From: Rhinopithecus roxellana
Lineage: Eukaryota > Chordata > Mammalia > Primates > Cercopithecidae
Reading direction: 5' to 3'
Assembly (NCBI RefSeq): GCF_007565055.1
Contig: NC_044556.1
Coordinates: 134,639,808-134,703,807, forward strand
Length of the DNA stretch: 64,000 nucleotides
Shown in pieces: positions 11,266 through 24,361 of this stretch. The position numbers and the translations under genes were made by a program. Under the pieces are notes generated by a model. The model did not search any database, had not been told where the DNA came from, and saw nothing but the letters and a program-made list of their open reading frames with translations. Each line of letters starts with the position of its first letter. Position 1 is the first letter of the stretch.

Positions 11266-12690
11266 CCTGGAGAAAAAGATTATATCACATGAAGATCTGT
11301 AGAGTACCTAATACATTTTCCCACTTATAGTAGAAACTTGAAAATATGATTGTTGATTACCAACAGATGACTATCCCTAAATGTTTCATTTAAAAGGTCA
11401 TTGCACGTTCAAAAGTTAAAAAACAATAACGAGTAGTTTTCTAGATTGTTCTAGAAGTGACTCTAACCTTAATGATAAAATGTACTTTGTATGACTTTGA
11501 AGCTGTCCTCTCCTTCAAAGAGGCTGTGTTGTGCCAGAGGCTACAAATCTGTTGGTGTTTCACCTAAATGGAGACAAATTTCTTGAGAGTACCGATGACA
11601 CTGGTACATTTGACACAGTCGCCCCTACCCCAAAATAAATTTGACTATTACATATATGTATCAATAGCCCCGTAAATCAAAATCATAAGCAGAAGAAGGT
11701 ATGTTATCTCTGATTCTTCCAGAAAATTGTGACAAAAATTACCTAATACATAATCACTTTACCCTGGCTCAGTGTCTGTGCAATCACAGCAGCTATGGCC
11801 ACTGTGGTGTCGCAGTTAGGAGACCTCAGGGGGTAGGTAATGGGCTCTGTCATTTAATTTTTACTTTCAAAGAAAACTGGACGTGTTAAAATCCACTTAC
11901 CATTTACAATGTCAGTGTAATGATGCGGCTGATGTTTTCACCCTCAGGTAAATGTGCTATGGTCACAACCTCCGTAGCCCACCTCACTGCTGATCACTTT
12001 CATCTACTTTATCTGCCTTTGGGGACAGCAGATATTTGATAACACAGCCAAACCACCTTATCATCCAGGATATCTGAAAAATGCTATTTTTAAATACCTC
12101 CCTTATCTCAGAGTTATAAAGAGAGATTGAACGGAGGAGAATTTCTCTTTTCTGTTTGAAAGAATACTTACTTAACATTGACACCCTGAAGCAGCATGCT
12201 TCACAGACTGGCTAGTGCTGAAGCTTTCAGAGGAGAAAATTCTGTTTTCCCCACAGCAGTATGCTTGTGTGTGCCTGTGTGTGTGTGTACACACATTACA
12301 TACATGTGTGTATGTATTTCAAACTGTGAATCAAAACATTGGATTCCTGGAATTCAATTAAGAAATCTTTCTGGAGGGCCAAGAGAAGAGTTTTACTTTT
12401 CCTACTTGCTGACATGCGGGATCAATTTACTGTACTGATGCATAAAATAAGATGAGGCTTCTTTTTCCCCATAAGTGGAAGGACGGTCCCATACCATAAA
12501 GGTAGATCATCCTCATACCACCATTGAAGGCATGTCATCCTCATACCTTCATTTAATGCTTTAATTTGATATCAGTCAAGTGATCTACTGTCTTTGAGCT
12601 TCAGTTTTCTCAGAGAGAAATGGAAGTGAAAGATCCTGTCTTGTGGGGCTGGAGAACAAATGAAATAGGGTATGCCCACTGCTTGTGGCA
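11266..12690. other. Intronic sequence without recognisable features
   Basis: A short (GT)n-like run occurs at 12270-12310. No splice-flanked open exon, RNA gene or nameable repeat. Confidence 0.5.
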
Positions 12691-13150
12691 TTGTCTGGCA
12701 CTTGGTAAAAATGCCTTAAATATTAGAAACAACCCATATGCCTTTAACAGGAGTCTGCATGAATGCACTACACTATAGTCACACAATGGGATATTAGTCA
12801 GCAGTTCAAACAGATGCACAGCAGCAGTGTACAATATTGGATGGGCCCTAGCTGTCTAATATTACAGGAAAAGAGTAAGTCCTGAAAGATTACATAGAAC
12901 ATGATGCACTTTATAAAGTTGAAAACAACTGAAATAGTCTGTCTTTTAAAGGCACACAAAGGGATGCATTAAAACTATATAAAAGCAAAGTGAGGGAGTG
13001 ATAGTTACATTGGGTTGTGGGAACACACACACGGATGGGAGCTCACATGGAGTCGGCTATGGGTGGTTGTCAAGGTCTTCGCTTTTGTTTTTTATTTTGG
13101 TTTCACAGGTGTTTATTATACTACTTTTAAAAAACAAAATAACGTAAATA
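12691..13150 (+). mobile_element. Old L1 (L1M) 3' UTR-like remnant
   Basis: AACAACCCATATGCCTTTAAC, GGGATATTAGTCAGCAGTTC and the T-rich end TTTCACAGGTGTTTATTATAC follow the typical tail of ancient L1s. Confidence 0.65.
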
Positions 13151-15621
13151 AAAGTGGGCTGTGCATGAGCTACTAGTAGGGGTCTGTCACAGAATGAGGG
13201 TTAGGATGAATCTGCTTCTCTGAGGTCCAGTTGAAAAATAATGATGATCATGAAGGAAAAACTGTGTTCAGGTCAAGATTTACCAGGGACCCACCTGGTA
13301 ATTGCATTTCATTTTTGCAGGGGAGGCAGAACTTTACTCTGACCCTCTCAGGGTTTCTGGTTGGGCCTGAGAGTTAAATTGACATGAGACAGATTTAACA
13401 GGAGAAAAGATATCAATTTCTACATGTACATGGGAGCCCCTATAGAAAAATGAAGACCCAAGAAGTGACAAAACCCACATATTTGTATACTAGGTTGAAT
13501 AAACAGAGATAGTTGTGGAAAAGCACCTGAAATATGTGGGGAGACTAAAGGAAGAAAAAAATTATTTTAACGAAGTCTCTTAGTACAGAATTGTCTTGGC
13601 CTTGACTCCCTGTCTCTGGTGATGAGAATGTTTCTTTCCTCCTGGTGTTTCTTTCCTCCTCCCTGATCATATGGGAGTTTCATCTCCTACTTTCAGGAAG
13701 AAAAGAGGAGGTCAGAATTCCCTTCCTGCACCTGCTGTTTTCGGTTACCTTTAGCTCAAAATAGTCCTTATGCCAAAGTGGGCGTATTTTAGGGTGGCTT
13801 ATTCTGCCATGCTTCATGGGTGAGGTATTAGGGAATTAGGACTTTGCCTCTTCATACTTTTGTGCTTAACTTTTTATCATTTGTAGATTTTACTTTTTTA
13901 AGACACTAAAAGTGAAAGCCCCATATCTTTTAACTCTAAAGCCCATTTTGCCCATCATTCATTAATTTGTTTACTTTGCATTAAGATGCCATCATATTGT
14001 CATCCCTAGTCCCATGAAGCTGAGAAGTCTCAGGAAGAAGAGTGTTTGAGGGTGCAGAGTTAACTCACAAGAGCTTTGCCAGCACTAAGTGCCACAGGGA
14101 GTGCTCCAGTGGTGCATTGAGTTTTCCAAGGTTGAGTTTGAGTTACTAGAGAGAAATAGGGATTACTGAAATTGTTGAGCCTTACTGGTTAAGTCAGGTA
14201 CCAATGTGCAGGCTTTTGTAAGTGAATGCTAATGAATCTTTTGTAAGTGAATCTTAGAATCAATTATTCATCCTTTATAAACTTAAGTCATAAACAATTC
14301 AGTGATCCCTTTCTAATATCTTGAAAAAAGATAGAAAAGCCAGTGAGCTCTTCCTCCTCATCTTCCCCACTCACAATCATCATCAAATTGTGCATCAGAA
14401 AGGATTTTAGAATAAAGTCGTTATGCAGGGACTGTTTTCCACAGTGCAGTTTGTACTCTTGAAGGTAAACACGTATTCATGCCACTGTGTGGATAAGTTT
14501 CTTCCACATGGGAAGAGGGGACCCATGTTTATCTAGACGGGAATCAGTTGATATGGGGAAATTTTTATTTCATCAGAATAAAAATTGTCTCATTGAAGAG
14601 ATTTCTCTTCTTCTCTCTGAAACAATCCCATGGAGAACAGCAGAGTAAGGCCTCCTGCTTTCAGATGACACCATATCTGAGACGATGCACAGGTGACCCT
14701 TGTGGGCATTTGCTTCCCCGGCAATGTCTGACACACTTCCAGTGACAATGCAGGTTATCTAGAGGTGCCTGTCTGGTGCATCGGGCTTTGACAATAACAA
14801 AGCCTCACTTCCATTCAGTCTTTTCTAACACAACCCATGCACTGTACTTCAAGGTGTCAAGAGAGTGACTCAGTCTGGTGTGTGACTCTTCTTCATGAGT
14901 TATAAAATGTGGCAAAGGCAGGCAGGCATGTTCTAATGTTCTTAGACAAAAAAAAAAGTAGGAGCATTTCTATATCATGGGACGACACAAAACTGAAATC
15001 ACTGAGAGTTTTGTGGTTGCTTTCCCGAAGCTAAGCATCCCGAGGTCCTTAGTCACCACTTTTGGTCTCAAGCCCCTGATAGGGATCCTGACCCTGTGAT
15101 AAGGGCATTCTTGATCACAGAGGTGGCAGATACATTTGCAGAGTTACTTTTGTTTAAAAATGCCCCCTCTTATACCTCTCATGTGCATATATATGAGTAC
15201 TGACCAAATGTCACAGTTTTCATGTTGTGGTATTTAAATAAAGGAGCTAATGGAAGTTAGTGACAATCATAGACAGTAGAAGGGACCTCAGTGACCAGCC
15301 CTGCTTTTATAGATGAGAACTCAGGCCCTGCACATCACCCATGCTGACAAACTCTGCTGCTTCAGCAAGGGGTCATGAATCACATGAACTTAAATAGGTG
15401 GACTCTGTCAATTAATTAAGAAATATTTTTTGCCCTCCTGCTATATTCAAGGCAATATATGCTAAAAACTCCAATCAGTGAGTTTCCACAATGAACGTCA
15501 AATCCTAAAAATGCCATTTTTTATGAGGTCTCTGGAATATTTTCTAGGGCAACATTTCTGGGGCAACATATACATATGGTGATCTATCCAGTTACCTATA
15601 TTAAGAGAGAGAGAGAGATCT
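13151..15621. other. Intronic sequence; part may be an unclassified old repeat
   Basis: At 13270-13860 phrases such as GACAGATTTAACAGGAGAAAAG and TACATGTACATGGGAGCCCC look familiar from an interspersed repeat, but I cannot name the family. A weak MIR-like stretch (AGAAGGGACCTCAGTGACCAG) is near 15279. Nothing else is supportable. Confidence 0.35.
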
Positions 15622-15915
15622 GGCTGGGCGCAGTGACTCATGCCTATAATCCCAGCACTTTGGGAGGCCAAGGTGAGTGGATCACCTGAGGTCAGGTGTT
15701 CAAGACTAGCCTGGCCAACGTGATGACACCTCATCTCTACTAAAAATACAAAAAATTAGCTGGATGCAGTGGCTCACGCCCGTAGTTCCAACTACTCGGG
15801 AGTCTGAGGCAGGAGAATCGCTTGAACCCGGGAGGCGGAAGTTGCAGTGAGCCGGGATTACACCACTGTACTCCAGCCTGGGGGAAAGTGTGAGACTCCA
15901 TCTCAAAAAAAAAAG
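15622..15915 (+). mobile_element. Alu (AluS), plus strand
   Basis: GGCTGGGCGCAGTGACTCATG to the A-run at 15905-15915, preceded by a (GA)n run. Confidence 0.96.
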
Positions 15916-17419
15916 AGATGTTTATGAGAGAGATCCTCTATTATAAGAATATGAAATTTAGAAAGATTTGTATCCAACGTGGCTCAAATAAAAAATGTTT
16001 TGGTGCTTGAGACAGTGAAAACATGAGGAACCTGGGAAAACTCAGCTATGCAAACTGACTTTTCTGTCCAGGATCCTACAGAGAGGAGACAGTTTAATGT
16101 ACTCTCATCATCCCAGATTTTGTTCTGCCATTCAAACCTGCAATAAGAGAGGGCGTGTTTCCCAAACAAAATGTTTGCCTTATTTGAATGATCAGATAAA
16201 GGGCAGTAAGATTACATGATATATGTGAAAGTGCTTTGTAAACCATGAAAGTTGATTAGGGGAATCAGATATATACATTGTTTTCCTTTGATAGCCGAGT
16301 TAATGTCATTGCTCACAGATTTTAATGTTGCTTTTATACAGAGGGGAGAACCTCCTCTGAGCTTCAGGCCCCATTGTCTGTCACAGGAGGCCTGGAGGGT
16401 TTCAGGTCACTCGTGCCCCTCCTTGTGGCCCCTAAAGGACAAGGCATGATGCTAAAGGGTACGTCTGATGGGCTCTTCGCCACACTTGGATATGAAGGGA
16501 AGAAGCCATTCCAGAGCTCACCCCTAACCCCCTTCCTCAGACAGGATAACCTGTAGGCACTGATAGTAACTAAAGGAAACTCTGTGTGATAACCTCTCTT
16601 ATCCAGCATCCTTCACCTCCTTGGAACACCCACAGCTATCTGCTAGGTAGAAACAACTGTCATTAAGACCATGGCCCATTAAGACTAAGTCCTGTACTGC
16701 CCCATGCCCTTCCCGTCTGTAATTCATCCCTGCTCTCATTACCATCTTATTTTGTCCCCACCAGCCTTGTCAGCCGTGTCACTAAGAAGGCTGTTAGATG
16801 TCATAGGACAGGAAACACAGAGCAAGTGCTACTCAGACATGCATCCTCCCATGTTCCAGTGGAATTGTGTTTTCAGAGGTGTATCTGCTGCCACCAGTGC
16901 AGAACATGCTCAGGAGTAATATCAGGTCATCTGTATATCCTCAGCTTGTTTGCCACCGGCCCACACCCCTAGTCAGCTGGAGATCATGCTGATACTGACC
17001 ACCTCTGTAAAATTATATTTCAATACAATAACTAGGATACATTTTATTTTTTATTTTTCTTTTCAGTGCAGTGTTGAAATATGCCATGTGTTGCTTGCTC
17101 ATGCTTTTTTTTAAAATCACAAATGTGTATCTGAAGAAAAAATTTGGCATGTAGCTCCCAGTAATATTACTATAAATAGCATCTGTACATTGAAAGGAAA
17201 TTGTCTTCCTTTAAGTCATAGGCACTGATAGACTATTATGAAATACATTTGCAGGATTACTGTACTGTTTATCCTTAATGTAACTTCAGAGTTTTCAGTG
17301 GAAAAGTCTTCAATAAATAAATGTCTTCCCCAAAGTTGGGGAACTCAGTATTTTTCCTTTGAGGGGACCAGGTTTAGCAAAACACTAAAATATGCACTTA
17401 ACTACCCTTTGTTTTTCAG
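15916..17419. other. Intronic sequence up to the exon at 17420
   Basis: No repeat I can name. The last 25 bases hold the acceptor polypyrimidine tract of the next C1orf21 exon. Confidence 0.55.
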
Positions 17420-17480
17420 CATGCACATCTCTGAAAGCCAACAAGAATTCTTCAGAATGCTGGATGAAAAAATTGAAAAG
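17420..17480 (+). CDS. C1orf21: C1orf21 internal coding exon (residues 89-109)
   Basis: This 61-bp exon lies between a CTTTGTTTTTCAG acceptor (possible branch site CTTAAC just upstream) and a GTAAGA donor. The first base C completes the Asn codon begun in the previous exon, after which it reads MHISESQQEFFRMLDEKIEK, ending in phase 0 on AAG. 77 + 61 = 138 nt, exactly 46 codons, so the two exons splice in frame. The acidic/basic helical stretch EFFRMLDEKIEK fits the C-terminal half of C1orf21. A longer ORF in the track (17238-17525) uses the same frame but runs through the acceptor and is not the real gene structure. Confidence 0.94.
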
Positions 17481-17818
17481 GTAAGAAGTGAAATAAATAA
17501 CCTACATGTTTCAAGGGAAGTATAGTAATGGCTTCATATGTGAGGGCAATAACATTCTTGTTTCTATGTCATAAAGCTATTTTTGTGAAGGTTTGAGTGG
17601 AGAGTTAAATAAAAGTCACTGCCCTTCCAAAATAAAGTGCATGTAAGAATGTTTAATGTATAATAGAGATTCCCAGGATCCCGGACTGTCTTTGCTTATT
17701 AAAGTATGTAAAGTCAGTTGGAAATCCATAAGCAGTCTTTTTTCCTAGACCGAGCATTCTGACCACTGCATGTCATTTTGCACCCAGTGCCCTGCACTAA
17801 CCTCCTACAGCAAGGGGG

Positions 17819-17857
17819 CCCATACCTATCGAGGTATGGGCTGAAACCTATCGAGGG
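17819..17857. repeat. Perfect 9-bp hairpin overlapping a direct repeat
   Basis: CCCATACCT-ATCG-AGGTATGGG forms a 9-bp stem with a 4-base loop (17819-17840). ACCTATCGAGG occurs at 17824-17834 and again at 17847-17857. Confidence 0.85.
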
Positions 17858-17861
17858 CCTA

Positions 17862-18070
17862 TGTGTGGCATTGCTCTGAATTCTTTGCAAGCATGTTATA
17901 CCTAATTCAGTTTATACTTATCTCAAGATAATGGTATTGTGACAGGTATTATCTACATTTTACAGAAGGAAACTGAGGCTCAGAATGCTTGAGTAATTTA
18001 TTCAGATTTGCAAGACTAATAGTGGACAAGTTGAAATTCCAGCCCAGGTCTGTCTGACTCCAAAGCATTG
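17862..18070 (-). mobile_element. MIR SINE, minus strand
   Basis: TTTTACAGAAGGAAACTGAGG, CTCAGAATGCTTGAGTAAT and CAGCCCAGGTCTGTCTGACTC are the inverted MIR core. Confidence 0.9.
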
Positions 18071-18865
18071 TCTCCAAGTTGCTTCTCTGGTAGTGTGTGG
18101 GGATTTATATTGACAGTAAGATACAAAGTTACAAAGTTGATCTGTGTGGAAATTGAACCCACAGTTTTGATCTCAGTGTGCCATGTGCTAATCAATGGAA
18201 TGAAGTATGGGATATGGTCATAATCAAGAGTTTATATACTTATAGAATTTAAATTTATCTCTTCAAAGGGGCGAATTTTAAATGTTAGAGTTACAAATCC
18301 GAGTATTATACTTTTTTTATTCTAAAGAAGAGTGAAATCCCAAGTTCAGAACATATCACACTATGGTTAAAGCATGACAGGCTGATTTTACCTTTGAAAT
18401 CTTTCAGTTTTAATTTGTATTTCTTTTTACTTTGTGTCGCCCTTTTATTTTAGTGTTTATTTATGAATTTCTATGATGTATATCATTCAACGGAAGATAA
18501 TGAAGGAGGTCTTAAATTCATTAGTATTATCTAGCACCAGATCCCACTTTGAGGTGGACCCGCTGAGAGAATAATTGTATAATCTTCTAAGCCACCATTA
18601 AAAGACCAGTAAAGGTCACCAATGTGAAGAATAGAGATGGATAATGAATTAAAATGAGAGTTAAATCTATAATGTTCCTCAGATATGCATAAATAAATAT
18701 TTATTAAAGTATAGTAATTTTTTATTTTCAGTGAAATTGTGGCTTATGAATGACTTTTTAAGTTGGAAACTTCATCCAGGAACAGTTGCCAAGTTTCACA
18801 TATTGGTTCAAAAGCTGTTCAATTTGTCAGTAACCTTTTTTAGTAAAGAGAAGCATAAAAAGAAA
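18071..18865. other. Intronic AT-rich sequence, unassigned
   Basis: A weak tRNA-like stretch on the minus strand near 18130-18200 was considered and rejected. Nothing else stands out. Confidence 0.5.
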
Positions 18866-19079
18866 TACAGGTTAAGTGTCCCTAAACTGAGATCCAAAAT
18901 GTCCCAAAATCTGCAACTTTTTGAGTGCAGACATGATGCTCAGAGCATTTTGGATTTCTGGACTAGGGTTGTTCAACTGGTAAGTATATATAACACAAAT
19001 ATTCCAAAATTCAGAAACATTCAAAATTCAAAACACTTCTGGCCCCAGGCATTTCAGATAAGGAATATTCAACCTGTAT
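18866..19079. mobile_element. Tigger-group nonautonomous element with terminal inverted repeats
   Basis: Starts TACAGGTTAAGTGTCCCT and ends AGGAATATTCAACCTGTA, so the termini are inverted copies of ACAGGTTAAGTATCC-type ends with a TA target duplication. It is internally deleted to about 210 bp. Confidence 0.8.
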
Positions 19080-19270
19080 TTTCTTCCCACTGGAATGATG
19101 AAGATCTTTTCTTCCTTTCTTTATTTGGACTTCCCCAACTAGCTTGTTGGCAAGAAAGATTTGCATAGTAGTTAGGAGTAGATGGTAAAACTTGAAACCT
19201 GAATTTTAAGTTATCTTTTTAAACAACACTTGCAAACACTTAAAATGATATAATCTATATTCAATGTGGG

Positions 19271-19571
19271 TTTTTTTTTTTTTTTTTTGAGACAAGGTCT
19301 CACTTTGTCACCGAGGCTGGAGTGCAGTGGTGCAGTCTCGGCTCACTGCAGCCTCTGCCTCCCAGGTTCAAACGATTCTCCTGCCTCAGCCTTCCAAATA
19401 GCTGGGATCACAGGTGTGTGTCACCATGCCCAGCTAATTTTTGTATTTTTAGTAGAAACAGGGTTTCCCTGTGTCAGCCAGGCTGGTCTCGAACTCCTGA
19501 TGTCAGGTGATCCACCCGCCTCGGCCTCCCAAAGTGCTAGGATTATGGACGTTGAGCCACCGTGCCCGGCC
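19271..19571 (-). mobile_element. Alu (AluS), minus strand
   Basis: Poly(T) 19271-19288, then GAGACAAGGTCTCACTTTG, ending GAGCCACCGTGCCCGGCC. Confidence 0.97.
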
Positions 19572-20700
19572 CAGTGTGTTTTGGTAATTGAAATTCTATC
19601 TCCTTTTACTTGATGTTGAAGTTCATTGCTCCCACCTGAAATCTGAGATCCCCTTTTGCTTTTGTATCCATAATGTAGAGTATGATTGTACTACAACAAA
19701 AATGAAGTTGATAACTTGATCATTTATTGGATGGAAGCTTCCCTGGACAAAGGAGCATTAGTAGATTCAACATAAACACTGTTTCCACTATTGAATACAT
19801 TTACATTTGAAGAAGAGCTCCTATCTCAGCCATGACATGTACCCAGCTGTAGATTCTTACAGGCAATTTTCTATCCTCTCTGAGCCATGCTTTCCTGCCT
19901 CTCCTCTCTTAAAGCTCATCCTTCCAAATATTTTGAATACGCCATCTTATGTGTCATTTAAACATTAAGCCTCCAAAAATTTAAATACTCCTCCTTAATA
20001 TGTATGTTTGCTTAATGTAATCTTTGCCATAGTTTATATAACCAAAATTGAAAGCTGGATTCTTCCAAATTTCTTCCAGATTGTTTTCCTGGGCATTTAC
20101 CATTGCTAAATATTTATGTGATCCAGGCTAGCATGAGGACAACCATAAATGCAAGTCAAATCTATTCAGATTTTACAGAGTTGTTTAAAGACAGAAAGAA
20201 GATTAAACTCACCTAGAGCTTCATGTTGAGAGATTGAGTCATGCTGAGAGACCTTGAGTTTTAAGATTTCATCTCCCAGAAATGTCCAGTAATTCTTTTT
20301 TTCTCCCTTAAATTAATGAGAAGCAAAATTGACTAAACCTGTGGAAATGTAAACGTGCCCTTCCTTGCTGCAGCCTTCACATTTATTGGATGTCTTTAGG
20401 GCATGGCTTGAATTTGCCTTCTAACCTAATTTGTCGTTGGATACCAAAAAACAAATTTCTGCTCTGTCTTCCTCAAAATAGATGTAAAAGCCCCATTAGT
20501 ATATAGAAACAGGGACTGAAAGGTGGTTTCATATTTATAGTAAAACTTAATTTGCACATTTTGGACTACTCTAATTCAGAGATTGTCACAGTGCAGAGCT
20601 GCTGTTTACCTTTGCACCACAGTTGAACAAGTGGTTTTCTAAGAAGTTATGGTGACCAAAAAAAAGCAAGTAGCAAAAATGCAATTTAAAAAAATGATTC
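19572..20700. other. Intronic sequence, unassigned
   Basis: No gene, RNA or repeat signal that I can support. Confidence 0.5.
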
Positions 20701-20969
20701 GGCCAGGCGCAGTGGCTCACGCCTGTAATCCCAGCACTTTGGGAGGCCAAGGCGGGCGGATAGCGAGGTCAGGAGTTTGAGACCAGCCTGGCCAACATGG
20801 TGAAACCTCATCTCTACTAAAAGTACAAAAATTAGCCGGGCGTGGTGGCACACTGAGGCAGGAAAATTGCTTGAACCCGGGAGGCGGAGCTTGCAGTGAG
20901 CCGAGATCACACCACTGCACTCCAGCCTGGGTGACAGAGCAAGACTCCGTCTCAAAAAAAAAAAAAAAA
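20701..20969 (+). mobile_element. Alu, plus strand, with internal deletion in right monomer
   Basis: GGCCAGGCGCAGTGGCTCAC to a 17-base A tail. The stretch usually reading CCTGTAATCCCAGCTACTC is missing after GTGGTGGCACA. Confidence 0.96.
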
Positions 20970-22002
20970 GATTCAGCACCTACTGAATACTATACTAAGC
21001 ATTTTGCTAGTTACTCAGGATACAAAATTAGATAGGAATTATAGAGTACAATATAAATAGTAAACAGTCCCTTGCTTTGACAAGTTCAATTTTAAAAGTG
21101 AATTTTTTAAAAATCTAATTATTTTTCTGCTCAAGGAGTCCTTCACCCATCACTACCACCACCATCCTCACCCTCACCTTGCTGTTGTCACTGAGAGTGA
21201 GGTTCTCCTCCATGGAATGCAACTATTTGCCTTCTAAGCTGGTTCAGGGGTTGAAACTTCAGGTCCTTTAACCAGACATTTGGGACTTGGTACCATTTCA
21301 CTATGCTGGTGGTAGGAGACCACAACACTCTGCTGCGACTGGAGATGACCAAGAGAGACAGATTGTCAGGAGAGCAGTGGAAGTTCAAAGAAGCTTGTAA
21401 TCTGATTTACTTTTGCTTTTCCTTTTGGAGAGTAAAAACACTGTGAACCAGTGGGAACCGCCTCATTTCTATTCACCTCATTATATTTTACTCTGCTATC
21501 TAACCATCGTTATTCCATTGGAATCTATAGTTACTCTTATACCTCGTGATTCACAGGCTCCTAGAATCTTATTTGAAGTGTTACCATTTGCCTAACTTTG
21601 CAGCTTTAAGAAAGTGACAGTTTTCTGTGGAGCAAAGCAGTGATTTTAAACTTCATTTTTTCACTATACCTAAAGAGGAAAGACAGAATCTAGATTAAAG
21701 CAGCCTGTGGAGGAGTTTCTGAATATAGTACCAAATACAGGTGACATCAGATGTTAAGATATGCTTTCCACTGTACATTCCAATTTATTTGTAAAAAGCA
21801 GAAAAAGTAAACATATTTTTAGGTATCTGCAATAATAGTATCTTCTACAGGCAAAACCAGAGATTTATATTTTGCTTTATGAAGATGTAAGACCCTGGCT
21901 GATGACCAGGGAGTCGTTGGCTTCCTCAAAGAGGATCCTGAATATTAAATAAAGAGTATCTTAGTACAGTGCCGTTTGCACCTGGTTACTGTTTCTGATG
22001 AA
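20970..22002. other. Intronic sequence, unassigned
   Basis: Nothing supportable beyond short ORFs. Confidence 0.5.
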
Positions 22003-22172
22003 AGACTTCTTAAACTTTGTTGGGCCTTGTACATCTTTTTGGAGTCTTATAAAAGTTACAAAGACTCTCCCTATGAAAATGCACGAATCATATACACAAA
22101 ACTTTTAAGTATAATTTCTGGGTTTTAAGACTCCATGGAACCTGGCCATGGGCCCCAGGCAAAGAAACTGTG
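22003..22172. mobile_element. hAT-Charlie MER-type DNA transposon fragment
   Basis: CTTCTTAAACTTTGTTGGGCC at the left and GGGCCCCAGGCAAAGAAACTG at the right form degenerate inverted ends of a MER58/MER5-like nonautonomous hAT; the centre has ATGAAAATGCACGAATCATA. Confidence 0.55.
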
Positions 22173-22549
22173 GATTTCTTTATTATGTAGTTTGCTGATG
22201 TGCTTCCGTCAGATCCGGGGCCCAGCTACAGTCATGAGCATGCATGAGCCTAGCTGGTGACCTTATCCATAGATAGTTGTGACTTTAAAGAGGATTAGGG
22301 AACTGAGTACAGATGACACCATGCAAACTCATTCTTCTTCCTTTCTTACATCCCCTCCTTCCTCTCTGTAAAAATAGTTCAGTCTCCTGAGGGAGAGCCA
22401 TGAGCATGCCTACTGCATCTCACATATTCCTGTGTGATCTTGAGATTCGGGCTCTGTTGATTGATATTATTCAATGTGACATTTCAGGAAATGTCTGAGA
22501 AAGAGCAGTATGTGGACTTAAATCAGCTGATTTTGAAAGATGTTTGTTT

Positions 22550-22837
22550 GGCTGGATGCAGTGGCTCACGCCTATAATCCCAACACTTTGGGAGACCGAG
22601 GTCAGCAGTTCAAGGCCAGCCTAGCCAACATGGTGAAACCCTGTCTATACTAAAAATACAAAAATTAGCCAGACCTGGTAGTGCATGCCTATAATCCCAG
22701 CTACTCGGGAGGCTGAGGCATGAGAATTGCTTGAACCTGGGAGGCAGAAGTTACAGTTGAGCAGAGACTGCACCACTGCCCTCCAGCCTGGGCGACAGAG
22801 CAAGACTCCATGTCAGAAAAGTAAATAAAAATAAATA
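22550..22837 (+). mobile_element. Alu, plus strand, with 14-bp target duplication
   Basis: Body GGCTGGATGCAGTGGCTCAC to an (AAAT)n tail. AAAGATGTTTGTTT flanks it at 22536-22549 and 22838-22851. Part of the left monomer (GGCGGATCACCTGAGG region) is missing. Confidence 0.96.
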
Positions 22838-22851
22838 AAAGATGTTTGTTT

Positions 22852-24361
22852 ATCTGTAGACCTCTATATCTATTGAACAGTCATTTACACTTACAAAATG
22901 TTTGAGTTCCTGAAGTGGCATGATTTCCATGGCCTCAGAACCAACCTGATTGGTGAGAAAAGTCATGGTAAATCTGCATTCGTAAAATTTTTTTCAAGAA
23001 GTGTCTCTTGACAGTACATCAGATCAGTCTGATCCATGTTATGAGTCAGTGTGTCAGAGATCAGAAGACGTTTGCTTTTCATCCAGTGAAGAGTGACTTG
23101 CACATAGTTGTGAACTATGATGTTGGGTTCTACATATAAACGATTTCTGTAGTCTGTTTAACCTCAGAGTTGCTATAGAACCAAATATAATATTTGGCAG
23201 ATGTGGCGGATATGATGATGGGTTTTATTTTTTAACCGTGTGTGTAAAGGCCTGCTTAGTGCCCACCAATGGTGAGAAAACCTGGGACTGTCACATCAAA
23301 ACCTGAACAATGTAACATGGCCTGCCCCACGTGTGCAGAGAAAGTCATGGTGTGTTCCTCCCACCCAGCAGGTTGTCACTTTCAGTGGCAACCAAAGCCT
23401 TCAGCACTGGCAGAGAGATACTCTTGCTGGCATATGTAGTTTAGCAGTGGGCAGGGCTGCCATCGTCATTCCATGAAGCAATGTTTTGCTGCATGGTAAA
23501 CATATTTTAACCAAGTTGCTTTGTTCATAACCAAGTCTCTTTTTGTCTCCTCTCCCTTCACCACCTTACCTTGCCACCTCTCTCTTCTGAGTTTACCTTC
23601 CCTCATTCTTCAGCCAACTTAGAGTTATAATTAAAACAGGCAAGGATGTGACTCGGTCTGTTTTGGTTTTATCTCTACTGCATAGTTTTATACAGATGAC
23701 TTCTTAATTGTCATGATGATGACACTGGTGTAGGAACCACTGGTGAAGTGTGTGCATACTCTGGGCTTTAGGATCCTGCATGCCCATACAGCTAACAGTA
23801 GTAGATGAGTCCATCAAGGAAAATGAATCAGGCAACAAGCTGAAAAGAAATACAACACACTTTTTTTTCTGGAGGGCTTGATTTTCAGAAAATTCTTGAG
23901 GATCTATCAGCCTGGCTCTTTAGGGAGCAAGAAGAAGAGGAGAGTTCGGTTTCTAACACAACATAGTCATGAGTCCAAATAAAAACCAGGCCATTTCTGT
24001 GCATCAGATGTGGCCAACAATGCTCTGAACTCACTAGCAGTGTGAGGCACAGTCAGTGAATGGTATCATTTTGCCGTGGATTCAAGTATTTGGACAAGGA
24101 AAGAAACCCAAGGTACCACTGAGAGCAACAGAGACAGGAATGTTGGTGTATCTCATTCCCTTGACTTGTTCCCATTCAACTTCTCCTTTCCCTGCCTTCT
24201 CTTCAGATATTCTTTGCTCTTCCTGCCCATCACCTTTCCATTCATTGGGTTTGGCAGCCATGGATGTTGCATCAGCCCTACAGAGAACACGCAGGGAGAG
24301 AAAGGGTACCAGTCTTGGTAACTACTGCATTATTATTTAAGAACATCTAAAAAGACTCACT
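22852..24361. other. Intronic sequence, unassigned
   Basis: I see no named repeat, exon or RNA gene. Confidence 0.5.

Noticed and set aside
17238..17525. 95-codon plus-strand ORF
   Set aside because: Only 17420-17480 is exonic; the rest runs through a clear splice acceptor and donor.
18130..18200. tRNA-like minus-strand stretch with TTAGCACATGG and GGGTTCAATTTCC
   Set aside because: B-box is imperfect and no acceptor stem or anticodon arm can be folded; at best a SINE or tRNA-derived relic.
18731..19168. 145-codon plus-strand ORF
   Set aside because: Overlaps the Tigger-type element at 18866-19079 and has no domain.
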